Assembly: GCF_040115645.1 (NCBI RefSeq)
Contig: NC_089545.1
Coordinates: forward strand, 6,076,001-6,140,000
DNA from: Euwallacea fornicatus
Lineage: Eukaryota; Arthropoda; Insecta; Coleoptera; Curculionidae
DNA length: 64,000 bases
Direction of reading: 5' to 3'
In this document: positions 12,805 to 25,300 of the stretch, in pieces
Position numbering within the stretch: the first letter of the stretch is position 1
Layout of the letters: the number at the start of each line of letters is the position of its first letter
Position numbers and translations under genes: made by a program
Notes under the pieces: model-generated
Databases searched by the model: none
Told to the model about the DNA's origin: nothing
The model's input: the letters and a program-made list of their open reading frames with translations, nothing else

Positions 12805-15479
12805 TTTTTCAAATTGTTTGCGGATTGCGGTTTCTCTCTCAAATAAATCAACAGCTTTGCAATAATGCAACTGAAGGTTGTCGCCGATTCAACCACCAAT
12901 AAAAACGGCCAGCGTGGTATCGCCCCCGTCAGCGTTAAGTCACTATCTCAGAAACTGTTTCAGTGACCACTCGAAAAGTAGAATATAATTAAAAACGAGC
13001 AATGGAAACATTGTACCTCTTATCCGGGACATAAAAGCTTTTGATGGGGTATATTACACAATTAAATCTTGGTATTTGCTCGATAAGTAGCCACTAACGA
13101 CTTGTTTTCGAGTTATCTCGGTTTTACGGCGGGGCCGGTTTGACACATTCAAATTTCTCCGGCCGGATAGGTGTCGAAAGGTCCTCTAAATTAAAAATAT
13201 ATCCCGAAATCGAAAACAAGGCAGAGGACGGCCGTTATTGATGATGGTCGACGTAACGACGGTGACTAAAGCCAATAAGAATAAAAGTTAAGATAAGCCT
13301 GACAAAGGCAAATGGTTTTCGAGGCGAAAAGTTAAAAAACCGGATTTCGAGGGGGCGACTGAGATGCCCGGGGAAGGAAGGAAAGTCCTCCTTGAAGAGC
13401 CATCGAACATAACTCGGAAAGATGAATGGAACCATCGGAACCCCGTATAGACGATCAATAACATAAATTGTCCAAATACGAATATATATTTTAATTGTGC
13501 AGACAGGGCCTTAATAAATGAGGTTTAAGCGTATGCGCGCGGCCCACGCGCTTGTCTCGGCTTTTGTTTCGCTCGCTCAACTGTTTTTGCTTTTGTTTTT
13601 CGGGCACCATTAATCCCCCCATTATGATTGAAAAATTGGGAAAAATTCAATTGGAGCGAGGTACCATCCGAGTACCGAAAATCCGACCCGCTCGGGTCCC
13701 ATTTAATTTGTCTTTCTCCTCGGAGATCCTTCGACCGATAGGGTCGACGTTTTAATGGCATAACCGTGTCCGGGCCGAGAATTAGGCAAAAAACAACAGA
13801 ACATCAATTAGGTGACTTTTTAGGGGGCTATTTTTTATGAATGGACTTTTTTCCCCGTATGCACGGACGATCCGTTTTATGGGGTCTCTGCTGCTTTATA
13901 CCTGTCATCGGGCCTACGTATACGCGAATTTGTCCGTCTTACGGCTTAATTCGTGTCTCAAATAAACGGGCAAAGTTTACGAGCGTCGGAGGCCGCGATC
14001 GAGAACCGAAACATCGGGTTATCAATTTGAGCGCAGTCGGTGTTCCGGCCGTTAAGCCGGCCATTCTGTCCGAGCCAATAATTATTTTACTTATTCACGA
14101 TACTCCTCTCGGCGGGCACTTCATGGCCAATTATAAATTATAGAAACACAGCCGAAGATGTTAAATGGTCGCGTTGTTAGATTTAACACTTTCCCCGGGC
14201 GTATTTCCATCGGCCGGTGTCTTGTAGCCACTTTTTCTGCCTGTCGACGGCCGTTTGATTCATTGCGCCCACTGCCCTACCTCACCAATAACTCAAGTCC
14301 TTAAGTAGACAGCCGCCATCTTGGATGGGGGCTGGTTACGGAACCTGAAATTTTTGGGAATTAACTATCTTCAATGAGATCTTCGACATGAGGTGTCACA
14401 CGGTCATGCTCGAAGATAAAATAATGTGACAAAATGGCTTCTGATCGCCATTTTGTTATCAATTTCACGTGGAGAGGTTGCCGTTTTGACGTAACATTGC
14501 TGACTGCGTGAACGATGAAGGTAACGCCAACCGGCATCTCCGATGATACGGTTATTTCTAAAAGCACATTTGTTAATTTTGTGTTTTCAATTTAGCCATG
14601 TTTTGCTGCTGCCAACCGCATCGTTTGAAGAGCGGTGTACGAAAGCATGCACGGCCATGTTTTTTTTGTCCAACAAATTATTGAATCGTTAAACGTTTTA
14701 AAAACAATCGCTCCTATTGACGTTCGGTGTGAATTTAAATCAAAGAAAATTCGTCCTTTAAAATCAATCACTTCGAACACTTCAACCAAACATCGACGTT
14801 TCGAAGAAGAATTTAGAGTCTAATTATCAAATCCAAAACTAACAGAAAACAAAACTCGCTTATACCGAACTATAGGGGCTTTCACAGGGCCGGTCGCGCC
14901 ACGCAGTCCGAGGGGGGCCAGCCCGGACCCCATGGGGGTAATTTATGACATCTTCAGCGCGACTACCTCATTGTTTGAGTAACTATAACGTTTTTCACTC
15001 TTATCGGGCCGTGTATCTCTCCGCTATCTTTTGTACAATTTAGTGTTAAGACCTTAATGTTGCGTCGGTATAGTGCCACGAAGCGAAATGTGTCCAACTC
15101 GGGGAACGACAACCCTTAAGATTCGAAAGAAGTGGGGCGTCGGACAGAAGAAAAACGCAAGCGAAGAGGTACAGAAATCGGGAACCTTTCAACTGCGCAT
15201 GCGCGGTAACCGGTTTGCCAGATTACCTTAAATTTCAACGTCAAAGTCAAATTCGCTTAGATTCAGTCAATTTTTCGCCTCTTCCCATTAGGTTGACCGT
15301 AAAGTTGGTTTGTTGTGACTGCGCCCTTCCGAACTGCTCCAAAAGTGACCAATTGCCAGACTGCGCGCTTGCGCGCGAATTTATCTTATTTTCCCTGCGT
15401 ATCCGCGCATTTGTTTCCAGGGTGGATTTTCGTGCCCGTCGCCGACATCCGTTTCTTTTCTGGGCACTAAATTAAAACG

Positions 15480-15720
15480 AGAAACGAGACAAGGAGAGCG
15501 CGAAACAATAGAAATTCCTTGCGAGACGGGGGGCGCAGCACGAGGGGGCGCCCGGACAGTGGCGCCGCATACTCCGCTGCAACACCGGCTATAAATCACG
15601 TGACCGGGAGGGCTCACGAGCGCCGTGCACGAAGACAATAAGACAATGGGACAAATGCACCGGGACGTCGTCCCGTGGTTTATGGCCGCGGCCCGAAAAG
15701 ACGACTCGTCGGGGCGTCAT
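15480..15720 (+). promoter_or_regulatory. GC-rich island with TATA box and E-box
   Basis: The GC-rich sequence carries CTATAAATC at 15589-15597 and an overlapping CACGTGAC E-box at 15598-15605. This would suit a TATA-type promoter firing to the right, toward the candidate exon at 16320, but it could equally be an enhancer. Surrounding open frames are not supported. Confidence 0.35.
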
Positions 15721-16319
15721 GTGTGCGTCGGTACCCGAATCTGGGCCAAATAAGACCTCCCCGATCGACATCTTCCTATTCTTCGGCATCTTTCGAGAGC
15801 ATCAATAACTGTCACTCTAGGGCCATTCATTATCTTTTGAACGATACTAGAGTTGCGTGCTATTTACACTGAAAATCTTTGTTGTGGACAAACACGGGTT
15901 TCATGGTGGTCTGTCTTGGTGCCCTTCAAGATTCCTTTAAAAAATGCCCCAAACTCGACGACTCCATTTTTCCGAATCGCGCCACAGGGGTCCTTTTGAC
16001 AAGGTAGTTCTCGCTGTTCCCAGTAGGGCTTTTTATGTTAAATTTGTAAAAAACGTCAACGATTTTATTTATAATTTGAATAACTTATAAACACGATTTT
16101 CGGTGATTTATACGGCCGATTTTCGAGAATCTATCCCGGTATTATTATCGTATTTTGTGGGGACCCGGAGATTATAAATAACGCCACTGATTTATGAACT
16201 CCCCGGACGTAAACATTAAGACATTGTTCTGGTTAATAATAACTGCGGTTATTAATATTCCTTTGGAAACTTAATCGGCATTTTCGGTGTTGCCTACTGT
16301 ATTTCCTTCTTGTTTGCAG

Positions 16320-16356
16320 AAGCCCGGATGGTCCGCGACAGTGAAAAAGTTGCAAG
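16320..16356 (+). CDS. Candidate 37-nt exon, plus strand
   Basis: A very good acceptor (TTTCCTTCTTGTTTGCAG) and a GTAAAT donor enclose 37 nt. In phase 1 it reads ARMVRDSEKVA; in phase 0 KPGWSATVKKLQ. Both are open, so the frame is undetermined. It lies about 700 bp downstream of a GC-rich TATA-containing island. Confidence 0.3.
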
Positions 16357-17648
16357 GTAAATTGTTAAATTACCTACATCGTCATGAAGCCAGCTTTCTA
16401 TGCGATGTGCGCCTACCAGACATCCGTCCCGAATCAAATCGTTAAGATTCTGACAATTTCGGCAAGAGCAACGTACTTAATTGTCCCGTGATCCTCGATC
16501 CTTCCTATCACGTCAAAAGTTACGATCGTTTCGTCAAGACACCCGTTAAATCAGTTCCGTCCTCAAAACTTGATGATAATGTATATTCGCTTATTTATGG
16601 TAACGCGTTTGGTGGATGTCGGTACCGTTGGGGGGAGCAAGAAATTTAATGGGGCGTCGTTGTGTTGTTTTTCAATTTTTGACGATGCGTGTTTGCGGCG
16701 CGGAAAAACGGGCGAATGTCACGAGGAAACAGCCTAAATTTTTCACGTTTCGATACGCTCATTCTTCGATCTTTCTTAACATTGAGGGACGGCCCCGTGG
16801 CATAAGAGGTGACTTTGATATACCCAACTGAGCTTAGAAAGCTTAGTCACTAATCGACGTACGAACTGAAGGGGCCAAGAAATTAACTAGAGGAGTCGAT
16901 AAAGTCGAGAATATTCTCTTTTTCCTCAAGTTAATTGGACATGTTTCGCGATGTCTGTTTGCAGCAGGGGCTCTAGTCCGCTTCTCTCTGCTGAAAACTG
17001 CGACTCTTCGTGAAACCTCTCGTATAATAAATATATGTTCTGCCTACTCCCAGTCGATCGTGCCTAAATTCTAAATTGACATCCCCACAGGCAACTTCTA
17101 ATCAATTATTATAGCAATGATCACTAGGTTTCCATGACAATGTAAAGACTAATTGATTGCGATTAACCGGAGTGATAGTTAAAAACGGTTTAATTGGAAA
17201 CACTTATGAAGCGGTTTAAAAACCGGCCCTTGCACGCATAAATCCCAGCTAGTTTTTAATTAGTAATTTTTCACTTATGTTAATTTCACGTAATTTATGG
17301 TGATTCTGGAGCACTCTTTTCGTGAACTGGTTCGATTCATAACAATTGATCCGTCTTTGTCGAACGCATAAAAGCCGAAATTTCGAAGTAACACCGATCG
17401 TTATAATGCGGGAACATTTGTCAAAGGACACCCCACGCGTTTTCCTTTATTTCGAAATTTATTCTCCCGTATTTACATTGACATTTTCTATGTTTTATGG
17501 CTCATTTCGAAAGTCCGTATGGGCTACCAGTAGGGAACCACTTCCTTCCTATGGTACCCGGCGGGTATTCTCGGAACGGGCCGCATATAACGGCTGGTCA
17601 GGGGCGTGCAATTAAATAAAATGCTGATCGAGTCCAAGATCGTTAATG
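16357..17648. other. No gene seen, 3' of the Iroquois gene
   Basis: AT-rich sequence between the 37-nt candidate exon and the poly(A) hairpin, without supported features. Confidence 0.55.
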
Positions 17649-17664
17649 CTTTATTTCAATAAAG
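17649..17664. terminator. Palindromic two-strand poly(A) signal
   Basis: The 16-nt sequence CTTTATTTCAATAAAG is a perfect inverted repeat (7-nt arms, 2-nt spacer) that carries AATAAA on each strand. It lies downstream of the Iroquois 3' UTR and could end transcripts arriving from both sides. Function is inferred from the motif only. Confidence 0.45.
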
Positions 17665-18263
17665 ACAATAATATGTAATACTATACATCTAACTTTGTAC
17701 AATAAAAACAGAGAAATATGTTTATGTACACAAATAAAATCGGGCTTAAAGAAGAGCCAACAAAAATATATATTATAATAATTATTACTTAAATTTTATT
17801 CGTAATGATAATAATAGTAAGAATAATCGTAAAAATCTTACAATTTGTTCGTGTGTGATATGGTAAACTGTTCGTCGAATAACAATAATAATAATAGTTA
17901 ATTGGCTAGAGACACGAGCAACAAACAAGTACGTGGGAATAGGACTTCTTTTTAATGAACGTTGCACCGGAATGGTGAAGGTGTCAGAATTCCTACGTAT
18001 ATTTCTTTATACGATTGAGAAAATCGCACGGTGCCACGGACGTCAAATGGCTTTGTAACAGACAGAGACGGAGTTTGAGAATTCTATGCGTTGCTGCTCT
18101 GCATTAGATATTGCATAAGTGACTCTATGACACCGCAGGGTTTCCCATAACTTAACACGTAGTACAATCACAATGAAAAGAAGATCAATCCCAATTGTCA
18201 GTTTATTTGTTACCAATAACGAATTTCCAACATAGGAACTCTTAAGCCTGTCCAACATTATAA

Positions 18264-18328
18264 GCTCTCCTCGCTCTCTCTCTCTCTCCCTCTCTCTCTT
18301 TCTCTCTTTCTTTCTCTATCTATCTCTG
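18264..18328. repeat. CT-rich microsatellite
   Basis: Imperfect (TC)n with CCC and TTT interruptions, within the presumed Iroquois 3' UTR; read on the transcript strand it is a GA tract. Confidence 0.9.
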
Positions 18329-19245
18329 TCCAAACCCAAAACAAGAAAATGGGTCCGCTAATTAATATTCGAGATTGTGCTAGTTCGATTAAAAATCACG
18401 TTCTCTCAACGCAACAGTAATCGTCGAAATGAAACCTAACATTGCCATTGTCAGCCTAACGGTTTTGTTCAGTATCACAGATAAATTACTAAAATGCATC
18501 TTTATTATACAAATATACATTATTGTGCAGATTCAGAATCCACCATTAAAACTCAACGAACGGTCCGTGTCGCTCTAAGTTTTGTTCTTTGCACTTGCCC
18601 TCGATTGGATGATCGTCCTGAAACAAACAATGCGGCTTATTAGGAACCCAGGGATGTGTTTATTGTTAATGCAGACAGACAGAAGCCTTGGCAAAAATCA
18701 CAACCAGTTCAGTTTGACATTACGGCTCAATGTGCCTCCATTCGGCCAAACAAAGTAGTTTTTCCCAAGGCTTTCTCAACCTTATTAAATCCTGCAACGT
18801 ATCACGACCATCTAAAGGAAACCAATCCGACTATGACATAATACATTCTTAAGAAACACCTTTACAATGGAGAGATAAAGTCAAAGAATTTTAAATTGTT
18901 TTCCTCTAATCTCTCATCGGCAATTTGTTTTGTTATTCGATCGGACATTATTCGAAATCAATAGATAGACCTGTATTAGTTTCCAAATTAAATTTTCAAT
19001 TTGAAGGAGCTTTGCTATTATACAGAGTGATTCAATGATAAACTGGTAATTCGGCAGCATCGCGTCAGGTATATGTCTCTGGAACGTCCCTCATTTTAGT
19101 GAACGATTACCGAATGAGTATATTATACGCACCCATTTATGCTGGACCAAAATGAATGAAAGTCCTATCGCCACCTTTCAGACGTTGACAAATTGAGCGA
19201 GATTTGGACCGGTTGAGTGCAACAAAGTAAAGAAAAATTACTTAC

Positions 19246-19311
19246 GTTTAACGCAGTGGAAACCACGCTGCTCATACCGGCGATACGAAGCCTCCGTTCA
19301 AGCTCTGTGAG
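19246..19311 (-). CDS. mirr: Iroquois coding exon 8: last residues, stop codon, start of 3' UTR
   Basis: The acceptor is TTTGTGCGCAG. Joined in phase 2 it encodes SSQSLNGGFVSPV and stops at TGA 19274-19272. The exon continues 26 nt to a GTAAGT donor at 19245, so the stop lies less than 50 nt from the last junction and should not trigger nonsense-mediated decay. A second frame is also open through the exon, but no phase-0 donor in the preceding exon leads into it. Confidence 0.82.
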
Positions 19312-22300
19312 CTGCGCACAAAGAGAAATCAAATAGAACATAATAAGGGTTAGTCGGTAGAAAGTCTTACCTCTTGTAAAAGGGCTTAAAAGCAGCGTTA
19401 TCGCCAACACTCCCCGAAGTAGTATTCATCGGTTGCGGATTTTGTGCTTGCGTCCTCTGGGGACTGTTGACCCTCCCGAAACCGCCCAGGAAGCCGCTGT
19501 TGCTCGAGTTCTGAGGGTACCCGCTGTTTGAGCACGGCGCCACGTTGCCGTTCAGGTTCGATACCTTGAGGTTCGGAGGCGTCTGCGGAGGGGTGTCCGT
19601 CTGGACCTCGGGGAAACCCTGCTGGCAGTGGCCGGCTAAAAAATTGCCGCTCGAGTTATACCTGTCGGAGAAAGCCCTGTTTACATGCCGCGCAAATTAA
19701 GCAATTGCAGGCAGAAGAAGCGCACCTGGAACTGGGCAGCGCGAACCCGTTCGAACTGCCTAACCACTGCCCCCCTTGGCTGGGCGGCGGTGGCGGCGGG
19801 GGGGTTTTGCAGGCGGCCGTGTCCGCTAAACTCCAAATTTTCGGCTTCGAAGGTGGCAGCGGCACTCCACAGTCCGAGCTCTTGATTTCGGACTTGAGTG
19901 CATAGCCGTTGTTCAGAATGTGATGCATGTTATTGCCCAGAATGTCGTCCTTGCGATCCTCATCGGTCATGTCGTCGTCGTCCAGATCTTTCGTACGTTC
20001 CGATTTTATTCTGCCGTGTATGTCTACGATGGAAAAAAAGCGATGTGTGTAATTGTCAAATGCCCGAAATGAACCCCTTTATTTCTCTTGAGGGGCGCTG
20101 TCTCTTAATAAAATATCATTTTCATTTCGACACCCTTTACCCCCCATAATCATGTTCGCGGCTAATGTGCCCTTTGCAGCCCCTGAATAAACAAATTCTA
20201 GTCCGGGAGCTTTTACTAAAATATTTTTTAACCGGTTTCCCCGGTTCAAAAGTGAAATTCGATACGTAAATTCCTGGGTCGTATGGTAACTTTGCTTTTC
20301 AAAAAATATTTTTAAAATCTTCAAAAACTCTTCTATAAAATCGCACCATCTCCCGATATACACTACCGGCACTTGCACCCCCCTAAACAGCTTTAAATAA
20401 AGATCCTTCCCTAACTATATAACCCTTAATTATATCAGAAGGGCTCCGGTCTCGTTCAATTATAAAATCGCTGCGAACGACCCTCGAATGCGGCCTTTAG
20501 GCTTTTAAATCCCTATTGTTTTCTAATTTCTTCCCCGAATTAGTCCGCTTTTCGACGTTTCAATTGGGGATTTGCGTCGCGTAGCTTACCGATCTCGTCG
20601 CGCTTGTCCTCGTCGTCTTTGTCCTTATCGTCGCTGTCGGACACCAGCGCGTCATCGTCGTCCTCGGTCTTGTTCTTCGGCTCCCACGTCATTTTGTTCT
20701 CTTTCTTCAATCTTCGGCGGGCGTTTGCGAACCACGTCGACACCTGAAACAATTATGTTCATCTTCAAACATTAATTTACTGGAAGCAAACGGATTTGCC
20801 CTCAGCCCTCCAAAAGTTGACAAAATTTTCGAACATTTCAAAAATGCACAACATATTTAAGTGAGCATATCTTGAAAATTGACAGAATTTCTAAAAACAC
20901 ATTCCATTTAACACAAAATTTATGAGCAATCGCTTTCTTTTACCTGCAAAGACATTAAAACTGTACCTGTGTCAAAGTCATTTTGGTGATAATCGCCAGC
21001 ATAATCTTCTCTCCTTTGGTCGGATAAGGGTTCTTTTTATGTTCGTTCAGCCACGCTTTGAGGGTGGCAGTCGACTCCCTTGTCGCGTTTTTCCGCCGTG
21101 CCGCTAAGTCGTACCCGGCACCGTATCTGAAACAATAAATAAGAAACGCGTTGTTAAATGATTTCGTTACGTGATTTCGTCCCATTTCTACGCAAAAATA
21201 TACAGTATTCCGAGTTATAAAAAAATCCCGACTCGTCAAAAAAGCAAATGTTTCGATTCGTATAAATTATTGGCGATTTGGCAAATTCCTGTTTGGTAAG
21301 TTACCGAAGTTAGAAATGCAACAATTGTCGACGTTCTAACCCCATTCATTTATCAAAATCGGCCTTATCCAAAAAAAAATCCGCTTTTCATGGCAAACCG
21401 GGAATTTTTAAAAGTTAGAATAGCATATACAAGAGGTAGTTATATAGCAGCTGTATTGAATTAAGGACAGACATGCAATCAGAACGTTATATTGGACGGA
21501 GATTTCTGTTTTTGAAGGTTTTTCTCTCTTTCTCGCGATACCTGGGGCCGTAAAAGAAGCAAAAATCCAAGGTGTCAAACCTCTCTAAAAGGCCCCAAAA
21601 TAAAGAACCGCGCCCTCTCCGATAGTATCGGGTTTCATTTCGGGAGAACAATGGGATCGGTAATTGAACAAATAAAGCATAATACTGTGTGTGTTGGCAA
21701 ATCTTGCAGACACCTCGTTTAACAAGTCCCGGACGGGATCTGTTGAATAAAAAATGAGATTCTCGATAAATATTTAAGAGACTTTTATTATTTGCCATCA
21801 GCAGTGCGGGTTATTACGGCTCTTAATGCCCCGTTAAAACGCGTCAACGGACTCGAGTAAACTTCATAATATGGAACAATTCACCCTCAAAACGCATTTC
21901 CACACACTCATCCCAAAAAAAAAACAGATTTATCACGAGAGTCAATTATTTTGTGCAGAGCTGCCAGACCGGGAAATGCATGGGGGCCTCGTTTTCCGCA
22001 AGCGAGGGTTTTGATTATACTTTGAGTGGTTTCACCCCTATTAAACTCTCTGTGCTACTTTTTTCCCGAAGAGCCTCGAATAGACATCGAAAAGGCGGCG
22101 AAATGCACAGGCGCGGACTCTAGCAAATTTAGAAACTATCCATGGAATACTTTCCACGGCCTATCCTGACCTGAAAAGTTCTTTCCTATTTCCACTGCAT
22201 GCCGCCGTTTGCCACACTTCCCCCCCAAAATCCCCCTGCTGACTTGGGGTTTTCTCCTGCAGCGGGGCGGACAGCCTTCCCCTCGACGTTTAAGTCTTTT

Positions 22301-25300
22301 ATAAGGGTAGATTGATGGTTTAATTGAGTTTAGTGTTTTCCAGTCAATCTGGGGTGTGAATAGCTGTTTAGGATTTATGGAGCTAGTCGGGGTGTGCTTG
22401 GAGAGGCGGAACGCGTTGATGCTAATCTGTCGGTTTTGTGGAGAGAAAATTATAGTCATTTTGCTGCATCTAGTCTACAGATTGTTTTAGAGAGGGAAAG
22501 AATACGACCAATAGCAGTTCTAGGTACGGCGACGGCAATAATTGCATTTGCAATCTCCTAGAATGAGACATGGAGGAAACAATAATGTAGACTTTTGAAA
22601 GACTTTTTACGGCTATTAAGAATCTCCCCAATAGTGCTTAAATAATTTTTTATTGTGTCCATACTTCACTTTCACAATATTTATATATTGAAGAGTAATT
22701 GAAAACGTAAACTACGCGTCTAGCTTGTCTACGGTGTCAACGTTTAACCATCTCTCGTTTTGGCAAACAATTTTCTCCATTCTCTTCTCAGTTCGATATA
22801 ACCGTTTTTGGTTTACCCTTCTGACAATTATAAATCAGTCAGAGTCGCGCGACGGGGCTCCTTCGGAAAAAGAGTTTAAGAATAAAATATTTCGAAAATT
22901 ATTTAACACTGTTGGTAACTCTTTACTGTGCCTTTCACTTTTTTATGACCACGAAGCCTCGACATTTCTCTAAAATGTCCGAACCTTAGCTCCCTGGTCT
23001 GTATAAATCACGGTTGTCCGAAGAACTATTTGCAAGAATAAGAAAAAAATAAAGAAGAAACATTTTGATAATAATCCAGAAGTATTGTAAATTTGCTACG
23101 CCTCTGACTTTTCTGCAGACCCGAAGTCTCCGCACTTCTCTATAGACGTGTGTACTTTTTTTACGATTTGTACAGACATTTGAGAGTGCACAGAAGGGTA
23201 AGCGTAACAACGTCTACTAGTCAAATCGGACCCCCTCGGTAAGACAAAATGGCTGAAAACGGCGCTCGTATATCGATTGGCGTATGGGGACGTCTGTCGT
23301 CGCGACGCCGCAGGTGAAAAGCGCCCTTCGTGTCGTGGCATTGCACCATTATTTCCCACTTTTGCGGTCGCAGTCGATAAAATCGCTATCGGATCCCTTT
23401 TTGGGCTGATCCGCAGACAACTTACCCATAGGCGGCCAAGGCTGGATCGTAAGGATAATACCCTGTGGTCGGTTGGAGGCCCGCGCTGGTCCACGCCGGC
23501 ATATCCGTCGCCCCACTGGCGTCTTTCAGGCCGTAGGGATTGCTCTGCAAAAAAAATTTCTATGAATAATGGAAAAAATAAGGTAACAAATGAATGCAGC
23601 CATCTTGGAAAAATATTTAAATCAAAAAGCATTGCTACCGACATCGGCTCAAGATGGCCGTCTTTTTTTTAAGATGAGACTAACTTTTGAAAAAAAAACT
23701 CAGTCTCCCAGCAATATTTAATTTGATTCGTCCTTATTCTTCGCTCGTCAATATAAAGACATTTTAACCTCGAATTTCACAACATTGTATGTTTGTTCTT
23801 GGGTTCAAATTTGTTTGTCTTAGTATTTAATAAGGGTAGGTTTACATTGCCATAAATTTTACGAGGCGTTAAGTGTGTTGTTTCTACCGTCAACGAGGCT
23901 CTAATTTTTTTTTCCATCGCAAACATTGGTTCAGTCTTCCGAAGAATGCAAGAAGTTCGGCAATTTTATCGTACTTTTCACTCTGCGTTGAAATTACCAG
24001 ACTCGAATATCATTGACTTCTTTATTGCCCCGAGTGTCTGTGATAACTGCGACATTTTTGGTTTTCGATTTGTCTAAAGTGTGTGATATTTATTACAAAG
24101 TTTCGATCGAAGAGCCTTCGTCACGATTTCGATTTTGTTTTTTTAAAAACCGCACACATCATTGAAACGAGTAAAGCTGAAATTATCACCTCTCTCGTAG
24201 CAGAAAAAAAAATTGCATTCAACCATATTTGTCGATGGACGAGATACCGGGTAATTTAAGGATGTCGTGTGTGTGCACAATGACAATGGCGCGTTATTAT
24301 TGTTATTACTTTTATTATTTTGGTACCGGTGCGCACGGCACTTCGTCATGCAAACCACCGTGTCGTATCGGAACATGCTTTTCCCTGGTTTTCCTCTGTC
24401 ATTAAAATAATTGCCTCGATGATAAATCCGCTGTTCGACCAGCAGTTTAATCGTCACTTCTGCGCAAATATGACCAGACATGTCGTGATATAATAAATTG
24501 CCCTCTATTGGTAGCAACAGGAAACGAAAAGATCCTGTGGCAACATTGAAAAAACCTAGGTAGACAGCAAATGCAACACCTGGTGGCCAATATAAGAAAG
24601 CAAGCAACGCTGATCTGACATTTGACATTTGAGGTTATGATGATGTGTATTTATACGTTTGCAGTTGTCGAAGGGAGAAGTGTCAGTGTCACAATATACG
24701 TTTTTAAATGGAACCAAGAAGAACTCTTTTAATATTATTTTACTTCAAGCACCAATTAAGTAGTTATTGTTTTAATTTCACCTCCAATATAACTTATAAA
24801 AAACACAGTGGCCACAGAAACTTCACGCATGACAGTCCAACCTTGAACCATTATTATTCCTCCTGCCATGATGCATTGCTCACGGTCTGTGATAATTCCT
24901 TTGACATTTCTTCTTCCTCGAGTAACAGTAATTGCTTTACTTAAATTGTAATTAATAATTAATTACCGAGATCGAAGCACTTGCAGTGCCGCTGGCGCAT
25001 ATAGACGAACTAAACCCCTTATTTCTCCTAAATAGGTGCTGAGCCAGCTTTAGACGTATAAAGAGTCGCCTTAAAACAACTCGCTTTTATATGCGCGCAA
25101 TGTTATAAAGTACGGTAATTTGTAAGTCTGTTGGCTCGGTGTGACTTATAAGGCACGACGATTTATTTAAAGCGCTTTCTCATTGTGATCCCCGCAACAT
25201 GCGGTTGGAAGCCATCTTTATGTATGTTGTTTATACCGAATTTTTATACACAAAATACGAAACAAATCGCTCCGATGGTAATTAAGTGTTTGCACCTGTA

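Larger units (their letters stand above)
5041..15479. other. No gene seen; scattered old repeats
   Basis: The stretch holds a TACAGGGTGTC-type repeat end near 5226 and the two repeat groups listed at 7975-8370 and 12240-12804. A run of GTACC/AGTAC motifs lies at 10470-11165. Open frames of 60-120 codons show no family features. Confidence 0.55.
17649..18617 (-). other. mirr: Probable 3' UTR terminal exon of the Iroquois gene
   Basis: A strong acceptor (GTTTGTTTCAG on the minus strand) ends at 18618, with no convincing coding use downstream in the main frame. The stretch is AT-rich and contains a CT tract and several AATAAA signals on the minus strand, the last in the hairpin at 17649-17664. 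The true cleavage site is not determined; an earlier site near 18500 is possible. Confidence 0.5.

Noticed and set aside
17329..17338. GGTTCGATTC, resembling a tRNA T-loop
   Set aside because: No flanking T-stem, anticodon arm or acceptor stem could be folded around it.
19685..19905. Plus-strand frames opposite the Iroquois C-terminal exons
   Set aside because: They are antisense shadows of the proline-rich coding sequence.
20572..20775. Plus-strand Arg-rich frame
   Set aside because: Antisense shadow of the homeodomain helix 3 exon and its acidic tail.
22260..22300. Acceptor-like TTTTCTCCTGCAG on the plus strand
   Set aside because: No plausible donor and no phase-compatible exon follows.
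23096..23644. 182-codon minus-strand open frame, the longest in the window
   Set aside because: It runs over Iroquois exon 23426-23544 in the wrong frame; the correct frame gives the conserved NPYGLKD block between good splice sites.
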